Under the pieces are notes generated by a model. That model was given only the letters and a program-made list of their open reading frames with translations, was not told the DNA's origin and ran no database searches. From Dyadobacter soli (GTDB lineage: Bacteria > Bacteroidota > Bacteroidia > Cytophagales > Spirosomataceae), in contig NZ_FNAN01000002.1 in NCBI RefSeq assembly GCF_900101885.1, positions 310,001 through 374,000 of the forward strand: a stretch of 64,000 nt of DNA, in the 5' to 3' direction. Both the position numbers and the translations under genes were made by a program. Below are positions 49,194 to 58,440 of this stretch, piece after piece (positions within the stretch are counted from its first letter, which is position 1; each line of letters begins with the position of its first letter).

Positions 49194-50021
49194 TTATTTC
49201 AGCCCCTTCCATTTCTTTACAAGCATTTCGGCGATCACTTCGTATCCTTTGTCGGACGGGTGCAAGCCATCGTAGGTCATATCGATCGACTCCACCGGGT
49301 ATGGGTATTCATCCGTTTCGGGATTGAATGGAATAGTTGCATAGTCGGGATACTTGTAATCTTTGTAAGTCCCGGTTTCCGGATCTTTCAGGCGCTTGAA
49401 GCGGACCATATTGTCCAGGTAAATGCCGCTGTCGTGGTACAGATCCACCACGGGCAGCTTCTCCTTCTTCCCTATTTCCACGATCGCATTTGCAAACTGC
49501 TCCAAAGTCTGGTCCTTTTTGGGCTTGTAGGAGCCGAATGCATTGTTTTTAGGACTGTTGATATACACAAAATCACCCCGCTGCATCGGCGTAATGAGTA
49601 TAATCTTTGCCTTTTTATTGAGCTGCTTCAACTTGCTCGTAATGACCCTGAACGCGCCGTAAACCGTACCGCTGCCCGTCGCTTGCTCATAATCCGCAAT
49701 TGTCCCGAGCGGCTTGCCCTGCCACCAGTCGTTAGTACCGAGGAAAACCGTGTACACATCAGCTTCCACCAACCCCAACGACTCGATCTTGTCCGCGATA
49801 TTTACCGACGTCCAGCCATTATGCCCCTGATTGACATAGGTAACCTGCGGAAATTTCTCCGCGATCAGCGAAAGATAGCCTTTGGTAACACGGTTGCCGG
49901 TTTCGTCACGATGGTCATTGAGGTAGGTAATTGAATCGCCGATGGCCACCCAGGTGATTTTGCGCGGTTTCAATGCCGCAACTGTGATAATGAGCGCAAG
50001 CAGGAGCAGAAATCTTTTCAT
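49194..50021 (-). CDS. SGNH/GDSL-family hydrolase, secreted
   Basis: 275 residues. Signal peptide then ITWVAIGDSITYL (block I, Ser nucleophile), GTNDWW (block III Asn) and DGLHPSDKGYEVI (block V Asp and His), so the catalytic set is intact, unlike the two lipoprotein relatives at 34209 and 37524. An esterase or lipase acting on a carbohydrate ester or lipid in the periplasm. Lone gene on the minus strand. Confidence 0.87.
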   Translation of the reverse strand: MKRFLLLLALIITVAALKPRKITWVAIGDSITYLNDHRDETGNRVTKGYLSLIAEKFPQVTYVNQGHNGWTSVNIADKIESLGLVEADVYTVFLGTNDWWQGKPLGTIADYEQATGSGTVYGAFRVITSKLKQLNKKAKIILITPMQRGDFVYINSPKNNAFGSYKPKKDQTLEQFANAIVEIGKKEKLPVVDLYHDSGIYLDNMVRFKRLKDPETGTYKDYKYPDYATIPFNPETDEYPYPVESIDMTYDGLHPSDKGYEVIAEMLVKKWKGLK

Positions 50022-50491
50022 CAGATTATAAGGATTTGGGAAATTTCCTGAAAGTTAAGTCAACCATGCAGACGTTCCAAATGCGCCCTACCCCGACAGC
50101 GCCGGTAGGCATCACGCTTCGTTACTGTGGCATAAATCCCGGAATCAGGTCAAATTTAATTCCGTTACAATGAATTTATTCTACACAAATGCGACACCAT
50201 TACGGAATGCAATCCTAACGACCTCAACCAAAGCTTCTCCAAGTATATATTTTTAATTAATTGAAAATCAATTAGTTGAAAAATAAACCGAATGTAGAAA
50301 CCTATTTAGCATTGACCATTACGACTACAATACCAAACCAGACGAGACCGGTTCGGGACAACAACGAACTCACTTTATCGAATTTGTTTTTGAAAACATG
50401 TCACATTAATATTACAACATCTTGCAAGGTGTGGGACAGCCGAAAACCACTTGAAACGAGTAGGCAACAAAAACACTAACCTCATCATATC
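50022..50491. other. 470-bp AT-rich intergenic region
   Basis: Low GC with several ATTA and TTAATT runs. One weak short hairpin (CCTACC / GGTAGG near 50088-50108). No ORF with protein-like composition; the longest frame starts with TTG and reads as noise. Nothing identifiable other than that it separates the SGNH gene start from the small peptide at 50492. Confidence 0.5.
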
Positions 50492-50578
50492 ATGGTAGGA
50501 ATTGGACTTTCTCTTACTGAGCTTCTTTTGTGGCTTGATTCTATTCTTCCTAATGTTTCTGTTATCCTTTCCTGGTAA
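50492..50578 (+). CDS. Possible 28-residue hydrophobic peptide
   Basis: ATG 50492 to TAA 50576-50578 (followed at once by TAG) encodes MVGIGLSLTELLLWLDSILP followed by NVSVILSW, an amphipathic membrane-seeking helix. CTT/TCT-rich codons are uniform. A GC-rich hairpin follows at 50597. No promoter found and no relative in the window; a peptide toxin, signal or accidental frame are all possible. Confidence 0.35.
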   Translation: MVGIGLSLTELLLWLDSILPNVSVILSW

Positions 50579-50596
50579 TAGACTAAGACATTAAAA

Positions 50597-50629
50597 AGCG
50601 AGGCCGTTCTCTTGTGAGACGGCCTCGCT
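50597..50629 (-). terminator. Intrinsic terminator after the 50662 gene
   Basis: AGCGAGGCCGT (50597-50607) pairs with ACGGCCTCGCT (50619-50629). On the minus strand it is followed by TTTTTAATG, matching the gene ending at 50662; it may also stop transcription from the 50492 side. Confidence 0.82.
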
Positions 50630-50661
50630 GCATTTATTCAAACAATAAATAACTCTCTTGC

Positions 50662-51078
50662 TCAGGCGAAGAAGCTGGGGCGCTGCAAATATTCGGGATG
50701 CCAACTTGCGTCGCGGCGGCGCAGTGCACGAGCGACGGTCAGTATCGTTTCTTCCCGGTTACGCTGATGTTCGTCCGAACCCTGGGCGGCAAGATATTCG
50801 CCTACAATTTCCCACTCGAAAGAATCGGTGCGGGAATCGTAAATGCCTACCGGCACGCGATTTCCGTCCGTAAGCATCAGGCTTTGAACCAACTGCGCCT
50901 CTTCCTGCGTAGGGCAACCCACATGCTGGTACTGGTCGTTCAATGTATATAGGACCGAATACCGGTTTTGTGAATATGCTTCTTCTTTCACTTGTGTGCG
51001 GTCGGTAAAAAACTGACCGAGAAATGCCCGGAAACCTGCCGGTGCGTGCTTGCTTTTACTCTTTTTTACTTGTTTCAT
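50662..51078 (-). CDS. Protein of unknown function
   Basis: 138 residues from ATG 51078. Basic N-terminus (KQVKKSKSKHAPAGFRAFLG) then a mixed alpha/beta region (YSVLYTLNDQYQHVGCPTQE, NRVPVGIYDSRTDSFEWEIV) ending in a charged helix. No signal peptide, no known domain; cytoplasmic. It has its own terminator and is likely a real gene. Confidence 0.6.
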   Translation of the reverse strand: MKQVKKSKSKHAPAGFRAFLGQFFTDRTQVKEEAYSQNRYSVLYTLNDQYQHVGCPTQEEAQLVQSLMLTDGNRVPVGIYDSRTDSFEWEIVGEYLAAQGSDEHQRNREETILTVARALRRRDASWHPEYLQRPSFFA

Positions 51079-51111
51079 GGTATTGAATTTTACTAAATGC
51101 CCGTCAGGCAA

Positions 51112-51459
51112 TATTTTCAGGAGGTTTTTATCAGATTAATTACTTTTCTTTAAATAACGGTAAAATACTAAATCACATTTATCAAACATTAAGAATTCAT
51201 CAAACCTCACACATGCCTACATCTATAAACGCTCATTGTATTTCAATGGTTTACAAAAATACACATTCTTTGCCAGATTGCTTGAAATTCTTAAAATCGG
51301 CGTTTCAAATTATTAGAATAATACCATTACAAGACTAATCAACGCTTCTTGATCGGCGAGATCTTAAACAAAAAAATCGCTGACAGGGATATTTCCCCAT
51401 CAGCGATTGTCACTGGTTGGCACAGGTAAATGCTGCATGCCTGAATGCAGCCCCGCGGT
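51112..51459. other. 348-bp AT-rich intergenic region
   Basis: Strongly AT-rich with no supported coding frame. The only clear element is the hairpin at 51375-51408, listed separately. Confidence 0.5.
51375..51408 (-). terminator. Intrinsic terminator after the 51460 gene
   Basis: AATCGCTGA and TCAGCGATT pair around a short loop; on the minus strand a T run follows. It belongs to the small gene ending at 51460. Confidence 0.82.
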
Positions 51460-51651
51460 TTAAGCGACCTGCATATATGCTTCTTCGATGAGCCTCTTAA
51501 TGTCCTCCTCGCATTCCTTCACGCGAATAGAGATACTGGTGCCGAGAAAAATCGTACACCCATGGCTGTAACCCATGTAGTAAAGGATTTTCTCTACACT
51601 TACATTCAGACTTTCGTCGAATTCGCCGGTAACTTTAATGAAAGGCATCAT
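51460..51651 (-). CDS. Small protein, FlbD-like pattern
   Basis: 63 residues from ATG 51651 (51648 equally possible). The order FIKVTGEFDESLNVSVEKIL YY, GCTIFLGTSISIRVKEC, EEDIKRLIEEA resembles FlbD-type mini-domains (beta strand, turn, strand, helix) found beside flagellar genes, but no flagellar genes are present and Cytophagales are non-flagellated. Function unknown. Its terminator supports expression. Confidence 0.6.
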   Translation of the reverse strand: MMPFIKVTGEFDESLNVSVEKILYYMGYSHGCTIFLGTSISIRVKECEEDIKRLIEEAYMQVA

Positions 51652-51791
51652 GGTCTGAGTAATTTTGATTTAGTGTAATATAATCAATTACTTCGATTAC
51701 ACCTATTTTTTATCAAATAATTCCTATAAAATTTTCGATATGCGCGTGGTGTGATTTTTTAAGGGCGGACGCAACAGCAAAGCGAATACCT

Positions 51792-53423
51792 ATGGAAACA
51801 ATCACGGATAGGAACATAGCAGACCTCAATGACCTCTGGTGGCAAACCGGTGTGATCTACCAAATTTACCCCCGCTCGTTCCAGGACGCGAGCGGCGACG
51901 GTATCGGCGACCTCAAAGGCATTGTCCAAAGGCTCGACTACCTGCAATGGCTCGGTATAGATTGCGTATGGTTATCCCCCATCTACCCCTCGCCGATGGC
52001 CGATTTCGGGTACGACATTTCCGACTACCAGGGCATTCACCCGCTGTTCGGCACAATGGAAGATTTCGACGAACTGCTCGGCCAGGTTCACAGCCGCGGT
52101 ATGAAACTGATCCTCGACCTCGTCCCCAACCATACTTCCGACCAGCATCCCTGGTTTCTCGAATCGCGGTCGTCGCGGGACAATCCTAAACGCGACTGGT
52201 ACATCTGGCACGACGCCGGTCAGAACGGCGCGTTGCCCAACAACTGGCTCAGCGTATTCGGCGGTCATGCCTGGGAATGGGACGAAACAACCCAACAATA
52301 CTATTACCATGCATTCCTGAAACAGCAGCCCGACCTCAACTGGCGCAACCCCGAAGTGCAGAAGGCCATGATGGACGTCATGCATTTCTGGCTGCGAAAA
52401 GGTGTGGACGGATTTCGTGTAGACGTAATGTGGCACATGATTAAAGACGCGCAGCTAAGGAACAACCCGGTGGTGCCTAACTCGCCATTCGACGAAAAAG
52501 ATCTCATTTACGAATACCACGACCCGGTATATTCCACCGACCAGCCCGAAGTCCACGAAATTGTGCGGATGATGCGGCAGGTAACCAACCAGTACGACGA
52601 CCGCGTGCTGATCGGCGAAATTTATCTGCCGATCCACAAACTGGTAACCTATTACGGCGCGGACAGGTCGGGCGCCCACCTTCCGTTCAATTTTCAACTG
52701 CTGACGCTCCCCTGGGATTCGGAGCAGATCGCCCGGGCTATTGACGAATACGAAGGTGCATTACCGGCCGATGGCTGGCCCAACTGGGTACTCGGTAACC
52801 ACGACCAGCCTCGCGTGGCCAGCCGCGTAGGCCGCTCGCAGGCGCGTGTGGCCGCAATGCTCCTGCTCACGTTGCGCGGGACGCCTACTATTTATTATGG
52901 TGATGAAATCGGTATGCGCGATGTGCCCATACCGCAGGACGAGGTGGTAGATCCGCAGGGCCTCAACATGCCTGACCGCAACATCAGCCGCGACCCTGCG
53001 CGTACGCCTATGCAATGGAACGCGGAAGAGTTTGCCGGATTTTCGGCGCACAAACCCTGGCTTCGGCTACCGCACAGCTTACGCAATGTAAATGTGGAGC
53101 TACAAAAAGAGGACCCGGATTCGATGCTGGCTTTTTACCACAGCCTGCTTACGCTACGCAAAAGGCAGCCTGCATTGCAAACAGGCAAATACACCCCGGT
53201 ATATTCCGACAAACAGTTGCTCGCATTCATCCGCGAGAATGACACGGACCGTTTCCTGGTGGTTCTAAACCTCAGCCACAGGCCCGGCTATTTCCGTCCT
53301 AAAACCGAAACTTTCGCGGGAGAAATCATCGTCAGCACCGAAACCGAGCGGATCGGCCTGCGGATCGACAACAATCTGCTGCTAAGCGGGGATGAGGGAT
53401 TGATTATAAGATTGGAACGTTGA
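51792..53423 (+). CDS. GH13 alpha-glucosidase (oligo-1,6-glucosidase type)
   Basis: 543 residues, no signal peptide, so cytoplasmic. GH13 motifs: DLVPNHTS, GFRVDVMW with nucleophile D211, GEIY with acid/base E276, and GNHDQPR with D338. The QIYPRSFQDASGDGIGDLKG start and the Val after GFR in motif II place it with alpha-1,4/1,6-glucosidases and trehalose-type relatives. It hydrolyses short maltooligosaccharides, isomaltose or sucrose-like sugars. Single gene followed by the convergent DUF488 gene. Confidence 0.94.
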   Translation: METITDRNIADLNDLWWQTGVIYQIYPRSFQDASGDGIGDLKGIVQRLDYLQWLGIDCVWLSPIYPSPMADFGYDISDYQGIHPLFGTMEDFDELLGQVHSRGMKLILDLVPNHTSDQHPWFLESRSSRDNPKRDWYIWHDAGQNGALPNNWLSVFGGHAWEWDETTQQYYYHAFLKQQPDLNWRNPEVQKAMMDVMHFWLRKGVDGFRVDVMWHMIKDAQLRNNPVVPNSPFDEKDLIYEYHDPVYSTDQPEVHEIVRMMRQVTNQYDDRVLIGEIYLPIHKLVTYYGADRSGAHLPFNFQLLTLPWDSEQIARAIDEYEGALPADGWPNWVLGNHDQPRVASRVGRSQARVAAMLLLTLRGTPTIYYGDEIGMRDVPIPQDEVVDPQGLNMPDRNISRDPARTPMQWNAEEFAGFSAHKPWLRLPHSLRNVNVELQKEDPDSMLAFYHSLLTLRKRQPALQTGKYTPVYSDKQLLAFIRENDTDRFLVVLNLSHRPGYFRPKTETFAGEIIVSTETERIGLRIDNNLLLSGDEGLIIRLER

Positions 53424-53432
53424 GTAAGGTAA

Positions 53433-53780
53433 TCAGGATTTTTCAAGCAGCTCTTTCAAAACCAGCGCCTGATTGCGGTCCTCTGTTTTGGCTGAAAAAA
53501 GCAGGGTTACCACTTCGTTTTCAGTGACCAGTGAGCGCAATGCATGCAATGCGTCGGAATCTTTCAATTCTGCCTTGTAACGTGTTTTAAACTCGTCCCA
53601 TTCGTCCATATTGGCGTGGAACCATTTTCTAAGCGCATCGGACGGCGCTACTTCTTTCAACCACCGATCGATACCGGCGGCTTCTTTGGTGAGCCCGCGC
53701 GGCCACAGGCGGTCTACCAGTACACGGTAGCCATCTGTGGCCGCTGCCGGTTCATAAATACGTTTGGTTCGGATTGCCAT
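53433..53780 (-). CDS. DUF488-family protein
   Basis: 115 residues, typical of the short DUF488 form: VLVDRLWPRGLTKEAAGIDR WLKEVAPSDALRKWFH, then FKTRYKAELK and a C-terminal strand VTLLFSAKTEDRNQALVLKE. Arg and Trp of WPRG are conserved. Function unknown in the family, sometimes linked to redox or halide metabolism. Between GH13 and the lipoprotein gene. Confidence 0.88.
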   Translation of the reverse strand: MAIRTKRIYEPAAATDGYRVLVDRLWPRGLTKEAAGIDRWLKEVAPSDALRKWFHANMDEWDEFKTRYKAELKDSDALHALRSLVTENEVVTLLFSAKTEDRNQALVLKELLEKS

Positions 53781-53800
53781 AGGCTGTTCTTTTAAAGGTT

Positions 53801-55147
53801 TTACATTCCTTTAAAGTTAGCCATGCCTGCGGCTTTCAGGCCAGTTTTAAAAGTATTTTTTATCCTGAACTCCGCCTGAATGGACGACGTACGCAATGCC
53901 TGCGGACAACCTTCCGTGCGCATGTAAAAAGGCCCGGTTAAATGCCCCTGGATATACTCTGCCCCGTCGACAACGCTGATCTGCGTAATGGTAACACCGC
54001 CCGGCGATATGCGTACACCGCTGGGACAATCCGCGTGGGCCGACAGCCACCCTCCGCCAGGGCCATTATAGCTGTTGGTAAATTCCGCCCATGCGCTCCT
54101 GTCGGCCCGCTCGGCGTAAGCATAAGTGCGATTGGGCGCGTTGAAATTAACATCGTTGATCTGCACGTGGAGCGATTGTGCCGGATTCTCATTATAGCCT
54201 GCCAGGACAATATTTTTACCGGTAACCATGAAAGTGAGGTTTTCCCAATCGAATGGAGTTCCGGCAAATACGCCGCGGAAATAGTCCTTACCGATCAAGA
54301 TTTGTTTTACTACTTGCAGCTTCCCCTTCTTACCTTTCAGCGTAATGTCCGCAATCACGGTTACCGGATTGCTAGGTGGATTTTTCGAAGGAGCAGTAAA
54401 CGCGGCTTTGTGAACTTCCCCATGCATATCCTCTATCGATCCCCCAGCTTTGACAGTTCCGTTTGCCGCGCCTCCCGCTACCTTCCATTCTACCGTTTCA
54501 ACTTCCACATCAGCCGGTTTTCCGTCCCAATTCCCGAAAACAATCGGTCTATTAAATATCCACATTTCAAGCGAGACAGAAGCGCCCAACTCAACATAAT
54601 GAGCGCCGTCAATGAATGTGCTTCCAATAACTGCCAATTCGTAGGCAGTCCAATCACTGAAATGCGGCATTTCCGTGGTAATCGCATGCGCATTGGTATC
54701 CACGCTCACTTCGGGCATATGATACCATCGCTTGTCGGCACCCTGCGTTGCTATCCTGAATGCGTCGGGGTTGTTGGCGGCAACTGTTCGGGGATCGTAG
54801 TTAAACGTAAGTGACGCCGGCTTTTCAAATGTGGTACCGTCGGGTGAAAAGCGGTAGGCTGCTCCCATCCCGTTCGGCGCTTTGTTGGTGATCGGCTGAA
54901 TGCTGATCTCCGTGTCCTTTGGCAATGCACCGGCCGGGATCGTAAGCACCACCCGGTCATCGGCTGATGTAATCGTCCCGCCCGCCGCGCCGATCACCTT
55001 GCTCGAAACGGTACCGTCGGGGACACCGACCTCAGTGGCGCCCCCAACGTTACCATTTTCGGGACTTACTGCGTCGTCGGTTTCCTTACACCCCAACAGT
55101 CCTCCCAAAAACAAAAACACTACAAGTACTTTTCTGCTGATTTTCAT
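53801..55147 (-). CDS. Large lipoprotein with ZU5-like domain
   Basis: 448 residues from ATG 55147; lipobox LLGC. The region GAAGGTITSADDRVVLTIPA then GALPKDTEISIQP matches the ZU5 domain of surface proteins, and PHFSDWTAYELAVIG follows as in related Bacteroidota lipoproteins. The C-terminal half is beta-rich with no clear domain. Surface or outer-membrane location likely; possible adhesin or structural role. Divergent context: AraC gene lies upstream on the same strand. Confidence 0.72.
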   Translation of the reverse strand: MKISRKVLVVFLFLGGLLGCKETDDAVSPENGNVGGATEVGVPDGTVSSKVIGAAGGTITSADDRVVLTIPAGALPKDTEISIQPITNKAPNGMGAAYRFSPDGTTFEKPASLTFNYDPRTVAANNPDAFRIATQGADKRWYHMPEVSVDTNAHAITTEMPHFSDWTAYELAVIGSTFIDGAHYVELGASVSLEMWIFNRPIVFGNWDGKPADVEVETVEWKVAGGAANGTVKAGGSIEDMHGEVHKAAFTAPSKNPPSNPVTVIADITLKGKKGKLQVVKQILIGKDYFRGVFAGTPFDWENLTFMVTGKNIVLAGYNENPAQSLHVQINDVNFNAPNRTYAYAERADRSAWAEFTNSYNGPGGGWLSAHADCPSGVRISPGGVTITQISVVDGAEYIQGHLTGPFYMRTEGCPQALRTSSIQAEFRIKNTFKTGLKAAGMANFKGM

Positions 55148-55243
55148 GGCTATTTTGAATGATTTGATCACACAAAATAAGCCGGTTGCGGTGGCCGGAA
55201 GGCTAGTATTTCCCGCCAGGTTTGTAGCATTTTGCGCCAGATG

Positions 55244-56149
55244 TCAGTTGAGGTTCCTGAATGCGCTGGGTGATTTACCGGTTTTGGTTTTGAAGATTTT
55301 GGTAAAATGCGAAGGGTGCTCGAAGCCGAGATCGTAAGCAATCTCACTGATAGAATGCTCCGTACCCCAAAGCAGCGACTTGGCCTTGTCGATCATCCGC
55401 AGGTGAATATGCTCCTGGGTGGTTTTACCGGTGAAGCGATTGAGCAAGTCGGAGAGGTAATTGGGCGAAAGATTGAGCTCCGAAGCGAAATGTTTGACGC
55501 TCGGCAGCCCGGTTTCTATCAATGTATCTTTTGAAAAATAATCGTTCAGCAACCGCTCGAAATGCTGCACGAGGTCATTACTAACCTTCGCCCGGGTGTA
55601 GAACTGGCGGTCGTAGAAGCGGTCGCAGTAATTGAGCAGTAACTCTATATTACCGGTGATGAGGCGGAGCGTATGCTTGTCGATATTCTGGGAATACTCC
55701 CGCTCGATGTTGCCGACACAATCGCGGATCAACTGTTTTTCGTCCTCGGAAACGTGCAACGCTTCATTTACATCGTAGTTAAAAAACGAGTATTGATGTA
55801 TTTTTTGTCCAAGTTCCGTCGCGTTGATCAGGTCGGGATGAATGAACAGCGCCCACCCCTCCTCGACGCCGCCTTCCTCAATGTTACCCGTTATGACCTG
55901 CCAGGGGGCCGTGAACATGAGCGACCCTTCGCTGAAATCGTAATGCCCTTTTCCATATTTGAGCACGCCGTGGATGCGCTTGCATGAGATCGTGTAAAAG
56001 CCGAACCGGAAGGTCGTCAGCTCGCGCGGGCATTGCGCGTAAAACTGGGTATTGTCGATCAGGCTGATCAGCGGATGTTTCGGCTTGGGCGCGCCCACGT
56101 AATCGTGCAGGGCACTAATGGACTCGATATCAAGATACTGGCTGGTCAT
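55244..56149 (-). CDS. AraC family transcriptional regulator
   Basis: 301 residues. C-terminal AraC domain with two HTHs: VKHFASELNLSPNYLSDLLN and ISEIAYDLGFEHPSHFTKIF KTKTGKSPSAFRNL. The N-terminal half is a cupin-like sensor region (PRELTTFRFGFYTISCKRIH, SEGSLMFTAPWQVITG). It controls a nearby target; the SDR gene directly upstream (56177) on the same strand is a candidate, as AraC/SDR pairs are common in this phylum. Confidence 0.92.
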   Translation of the reverse strand: MTSQYLDIESISALHDYVGAPKPKHPLISLIDNTQFYAQCPRELTTFRFGFYTISCKRIHGVLKYGKGHYDFSEGSLMFTAPWQVITGNIEEGGVEEGWALFIHPDLINATELGQKIHQYSFFNYDVNEALHVSEDEKQLIRDCVGNIEREYSQNIDKHTLRLITGNIELLLNYCDRFYDRQFYTRAKVSNDLVQHFERLLNDYFSKDTLIETGLPSVKHFASELNLSPNYLSDLLNRFTGKTTQEHIHLRMIDKAKSLLWGTEHSISEIAYDLGFEHPSHFTKIFKTKTGKSPSAFRNLN

Positions 56150-56176
56150 AACTTTGAAAAAGCTGAATAATGAATG

Positions 56177-56983
56177 CTAAATGTGGCCGGCAATCAGGTT
56201 TTTGATCGCGAGGTCGTCCATTTCCTTTCTGGCTTGAAGCAGCTGGACGGCATCGGCACCCACCGGGTAACGCAACTGCTCCGAGCTGTCGCTGGCCGCC
56301 TCGAAAATCGCTTCCGCCACTTCCCACACGCGCTCCGACATCGGCCAGTTATCTACCTGTCCGGCAAAAGCGTCGTAGGCCGGCTTGTAGTCCAACAAAT
56401 CGCCTGCGCCAAAAGTTGCCAGCGACCGGCCCGCAAAATCCGTTTTATAACCACCCGGCTCCACGATTTTTACTTTGATGCCCAGCGGTTCGAGCTCAAA
56501 TTGCAGCGATTCCGAAATTCCCTCGACCGCGTATTTGGTAGCATGGTAAAGTGTCGAGAAAGGGAAAGCAATCCGTCCGCCCATCGACGACACATTCACG
56601 ATCACCCCGCTCCTGTTCTCGCGCATATGCGGCAGTACCGCCTTGATCACTTCGATCACCCCGAACACATTCACATCGAACTGCTGCCTTACCACCTCCA
56701 TCGGCGCCGCTTCCAGTACGCCCAACGAACCATATCCGGCATTGTTGACCACCGCATCGATACGACCGAAGCGCGCGATACCGTCTTCTACCGCTTTTTG
56801 AATACTCTCGCTATCGGTCACATCCAGGCGTACCAGGGCCACGCGGTCGAGGTTGCCGAGCTCCGTCTCTTTCTCCGGCGACCGCATCGAAGCGATCACA
56901 TTCCATCCGTTTTTTTGAAATAACCGTGCGGCGTCTTTACCGAATCCCGAAGAAGCGCCTGTAATCAATACTGTCTTTGTCAT
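56177..56983 (-). CDS. Short-chain dehydrogenase/reductase
   Basis: 268 residues from ATG 56983 (MTKTVLITGASSGFG). Rossmann motif TGASSGFG (8-15), NNAGYGSLG, catalytic Ser in VNVSSMGGRIAF and Tyr-Lys in YHATKYAVEG. NADP or NAD-dependent alcohol/ketone oxidoreductase of the classical type. A gap of 27 bp separates its stop from the AraC start, same strand. Substrate unknown. Confidence 0.93.
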   Translation of the reverse strand: MTKTVLITGASSGFGKDAARLFQKNGWNVIASMRSPEKETELGNLDRVALVRLDVTDSESIQKAVEDGIARFGRIDAVVNNAGYGSLGVLEAAPMEVVRQQFDVNVFGVIEVIKAVLPHMRENRSGVIVNVSSMGGRIAFPFSTLYHATKYAVEGISESLQFELEPLGIKVKIVEPGGYKTDFAGRSLATFGAGDLLDYKPAYDAFAGQVDNWPMSERVWEVAEAIFEAASDSSEQLRYPVGADAVQLLQARKEMDDLAIKNLIAGHI

Positions 56984-57252
56984 CACTTTGGTTTGTTTAA
57001 TTGAATGATGCAAAGTTGGGCGGTACCGCGGCGGCGGGCTTATATCTATCTACGGAAGGCTTATACTTTTCAATGCAGCTTTCAAATGCATTCTCAATTT
57101 CCTGTACCGGTTGCTCAATTCTTTCCTGCAAAGAAGCAGATCCCATTCGCAACGCCAGTTAAAAAGCCGGTGTCTCCGCTTTTAGAATTCAAGCCTTAAA
57201 GTATCGGAAATTAATATAACCAAGGTTATCAAACCCTTAACCCCTTTAATGA

Positions 57253-58440
57253 ATGAACCTTATTGCTTTCCTAACCGGCCTTTTGCTGATGTGCATGCCG
57301 CTTTTCCGACAGGATTTTTTTGTCAGACACTCCACTATTTTTCCTTTGTATTTTTTAATGTTCCCGATCGGACTGACCATTATGATCTGGTCGTTTTCGG
57401 GTGGGAAGCGTAAACGCCTGGCAATATTGTTCGGGCTGTTTGTACTGATTGAAGCCGGGCTGGTGGGAAGCGTCTGGTATATAGCTGAATTTCAAAAATA
57501 TACACCATTCTCGGAAGACTATCTCAACTGGGTCCGGCAGCAATATGCCAGCTCTTTTAAAAATACCACCAATTTCAATTCGCAGCTCTCCCAATACGAT
57601 TCCTCGCTGACTTACCGGTTTCGACCCAATATCACCGGCAGGTTTAAAAACGCAGAATTCGATGTTGAAATAAAAACCAATTCCCTGGGTGTGCGCGACG
57701 ACGATGCCGCTCTGCATAACCCATCCATAGTTATCCTAGGCGATTCGCATGGTATGGGCTGGGGCGTGGAACAAGCAGAACGCTTTTCGGAAGTAATTGA
57801 AAAGAAGTTCAATATAAATGTGTTGAATACTGCCATAACCTCCTATGGCTCGTACCGGGAAACGAAACTCCTGAACGAACTGGATATGGATTCCTGCAAA
57901 TTGCTTATTATTCAATATTGCGATAACGATCTGGAAGAAAACAAAGCCAACCTCGTCAAAGCGCAGAAACCCAGCATAGATGCACATGGATTTGATGTAG
58001 CCGAGCGGCAAAACAAGATCGCCAATACCTATTTCCCTTTCAAAGGCATTTTTATAACGCTCCGCTGGTACATTGGCGAGGCCTTGAAAAAATCGCCGGC
58101 GCCCGTCATCGCACCGGCTAATGCGAAACCGGTAGCGAACACAGTAAAACAGCCGGAACATGCGGAAGCTTTTTTCCCTTACCTGAGCCGCATCAGGACG
58201 CGCTACAAGGGCCCGATCGTCGTTTTCGACCTCGGCGTTTACAACTTACCGCTCGTGAAAGAATTCCAGGCTTATCAACAGCTTCACCCAATGCCGGATG
58301 TGCATTTTGTGAACGTCCACCCGCTGCTCGACCGGCGGTACTATTTCACCATCGACGACCACATCAATGCCCGCGGCCACGCGAAAATCGGCAACGCGCT
58401 GGCCGTGCTTATTCAGCAAAAGAAGTGGCTGGCGCAGTAA
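57253..58440 (+). CDS. Membrane-anchored SGNH hydrolase-like protein
   Basis: 395 residues. Two or three N-terminal helices (LIAFLTGLLLMCMPLF, FPLYFLMFPIGLTIMIW, LAILFGLFVLIEAGLVGSVW), then an extracytoplasmic SGNH fold: IVILGDSHGMGWGVEQ (block I, Ser in GDSH), YCDNDLEENK (block III) and TIDDHINARGHAKIG (block V Asp-x-x-His). Such proteins modify cell-surface polysaccharides (acyl esterase or transfer). The end overlaps the convergent nuoN gene by 32 bp. The 240 bp before it hold nothing I recognise. Confidence 0.8.
   Translation: MNLIAFLTGLLLMCMPLFRQDFFVRHSTIFPLYFLMFPIGLTIMIWSFSGGKRKRLAILFGLFVLIEAGLVGSVWYIAEFQKYTPFSEDYLNWVRQQYASSFKNTTNFNSQLSQYDSSLTYRFRPNITGRFKNAEFDVEIKTNSLGVRDDDAALHNPSIVILGDSHGMGWGVEQAERFSEVIEKKFNINVLNTAITSYGSYRETKLLNELDMDSCKLLIIQYCDNDLEENKANLVKAQKPSIDAHGFDVAERQNKIANTYFPFKGIFITLRWYIGEALKKSPAPVIAPANAKPVANTVKQPEHAEAFFPYLSRIRTRYKGPIVVFDLGVYNLPLVKEFQAYQQLHPMPDVHFVNVHPLLDRRYYFTIDDHINARGHAKIGNALAVLIQQKKWLAQ

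Noticed and set aside
51460..51651. True FlbD flagellar protein
   Set aside because: No flagellar genes are present and the host group glides rather than swims; only the small fold pattern is shared.
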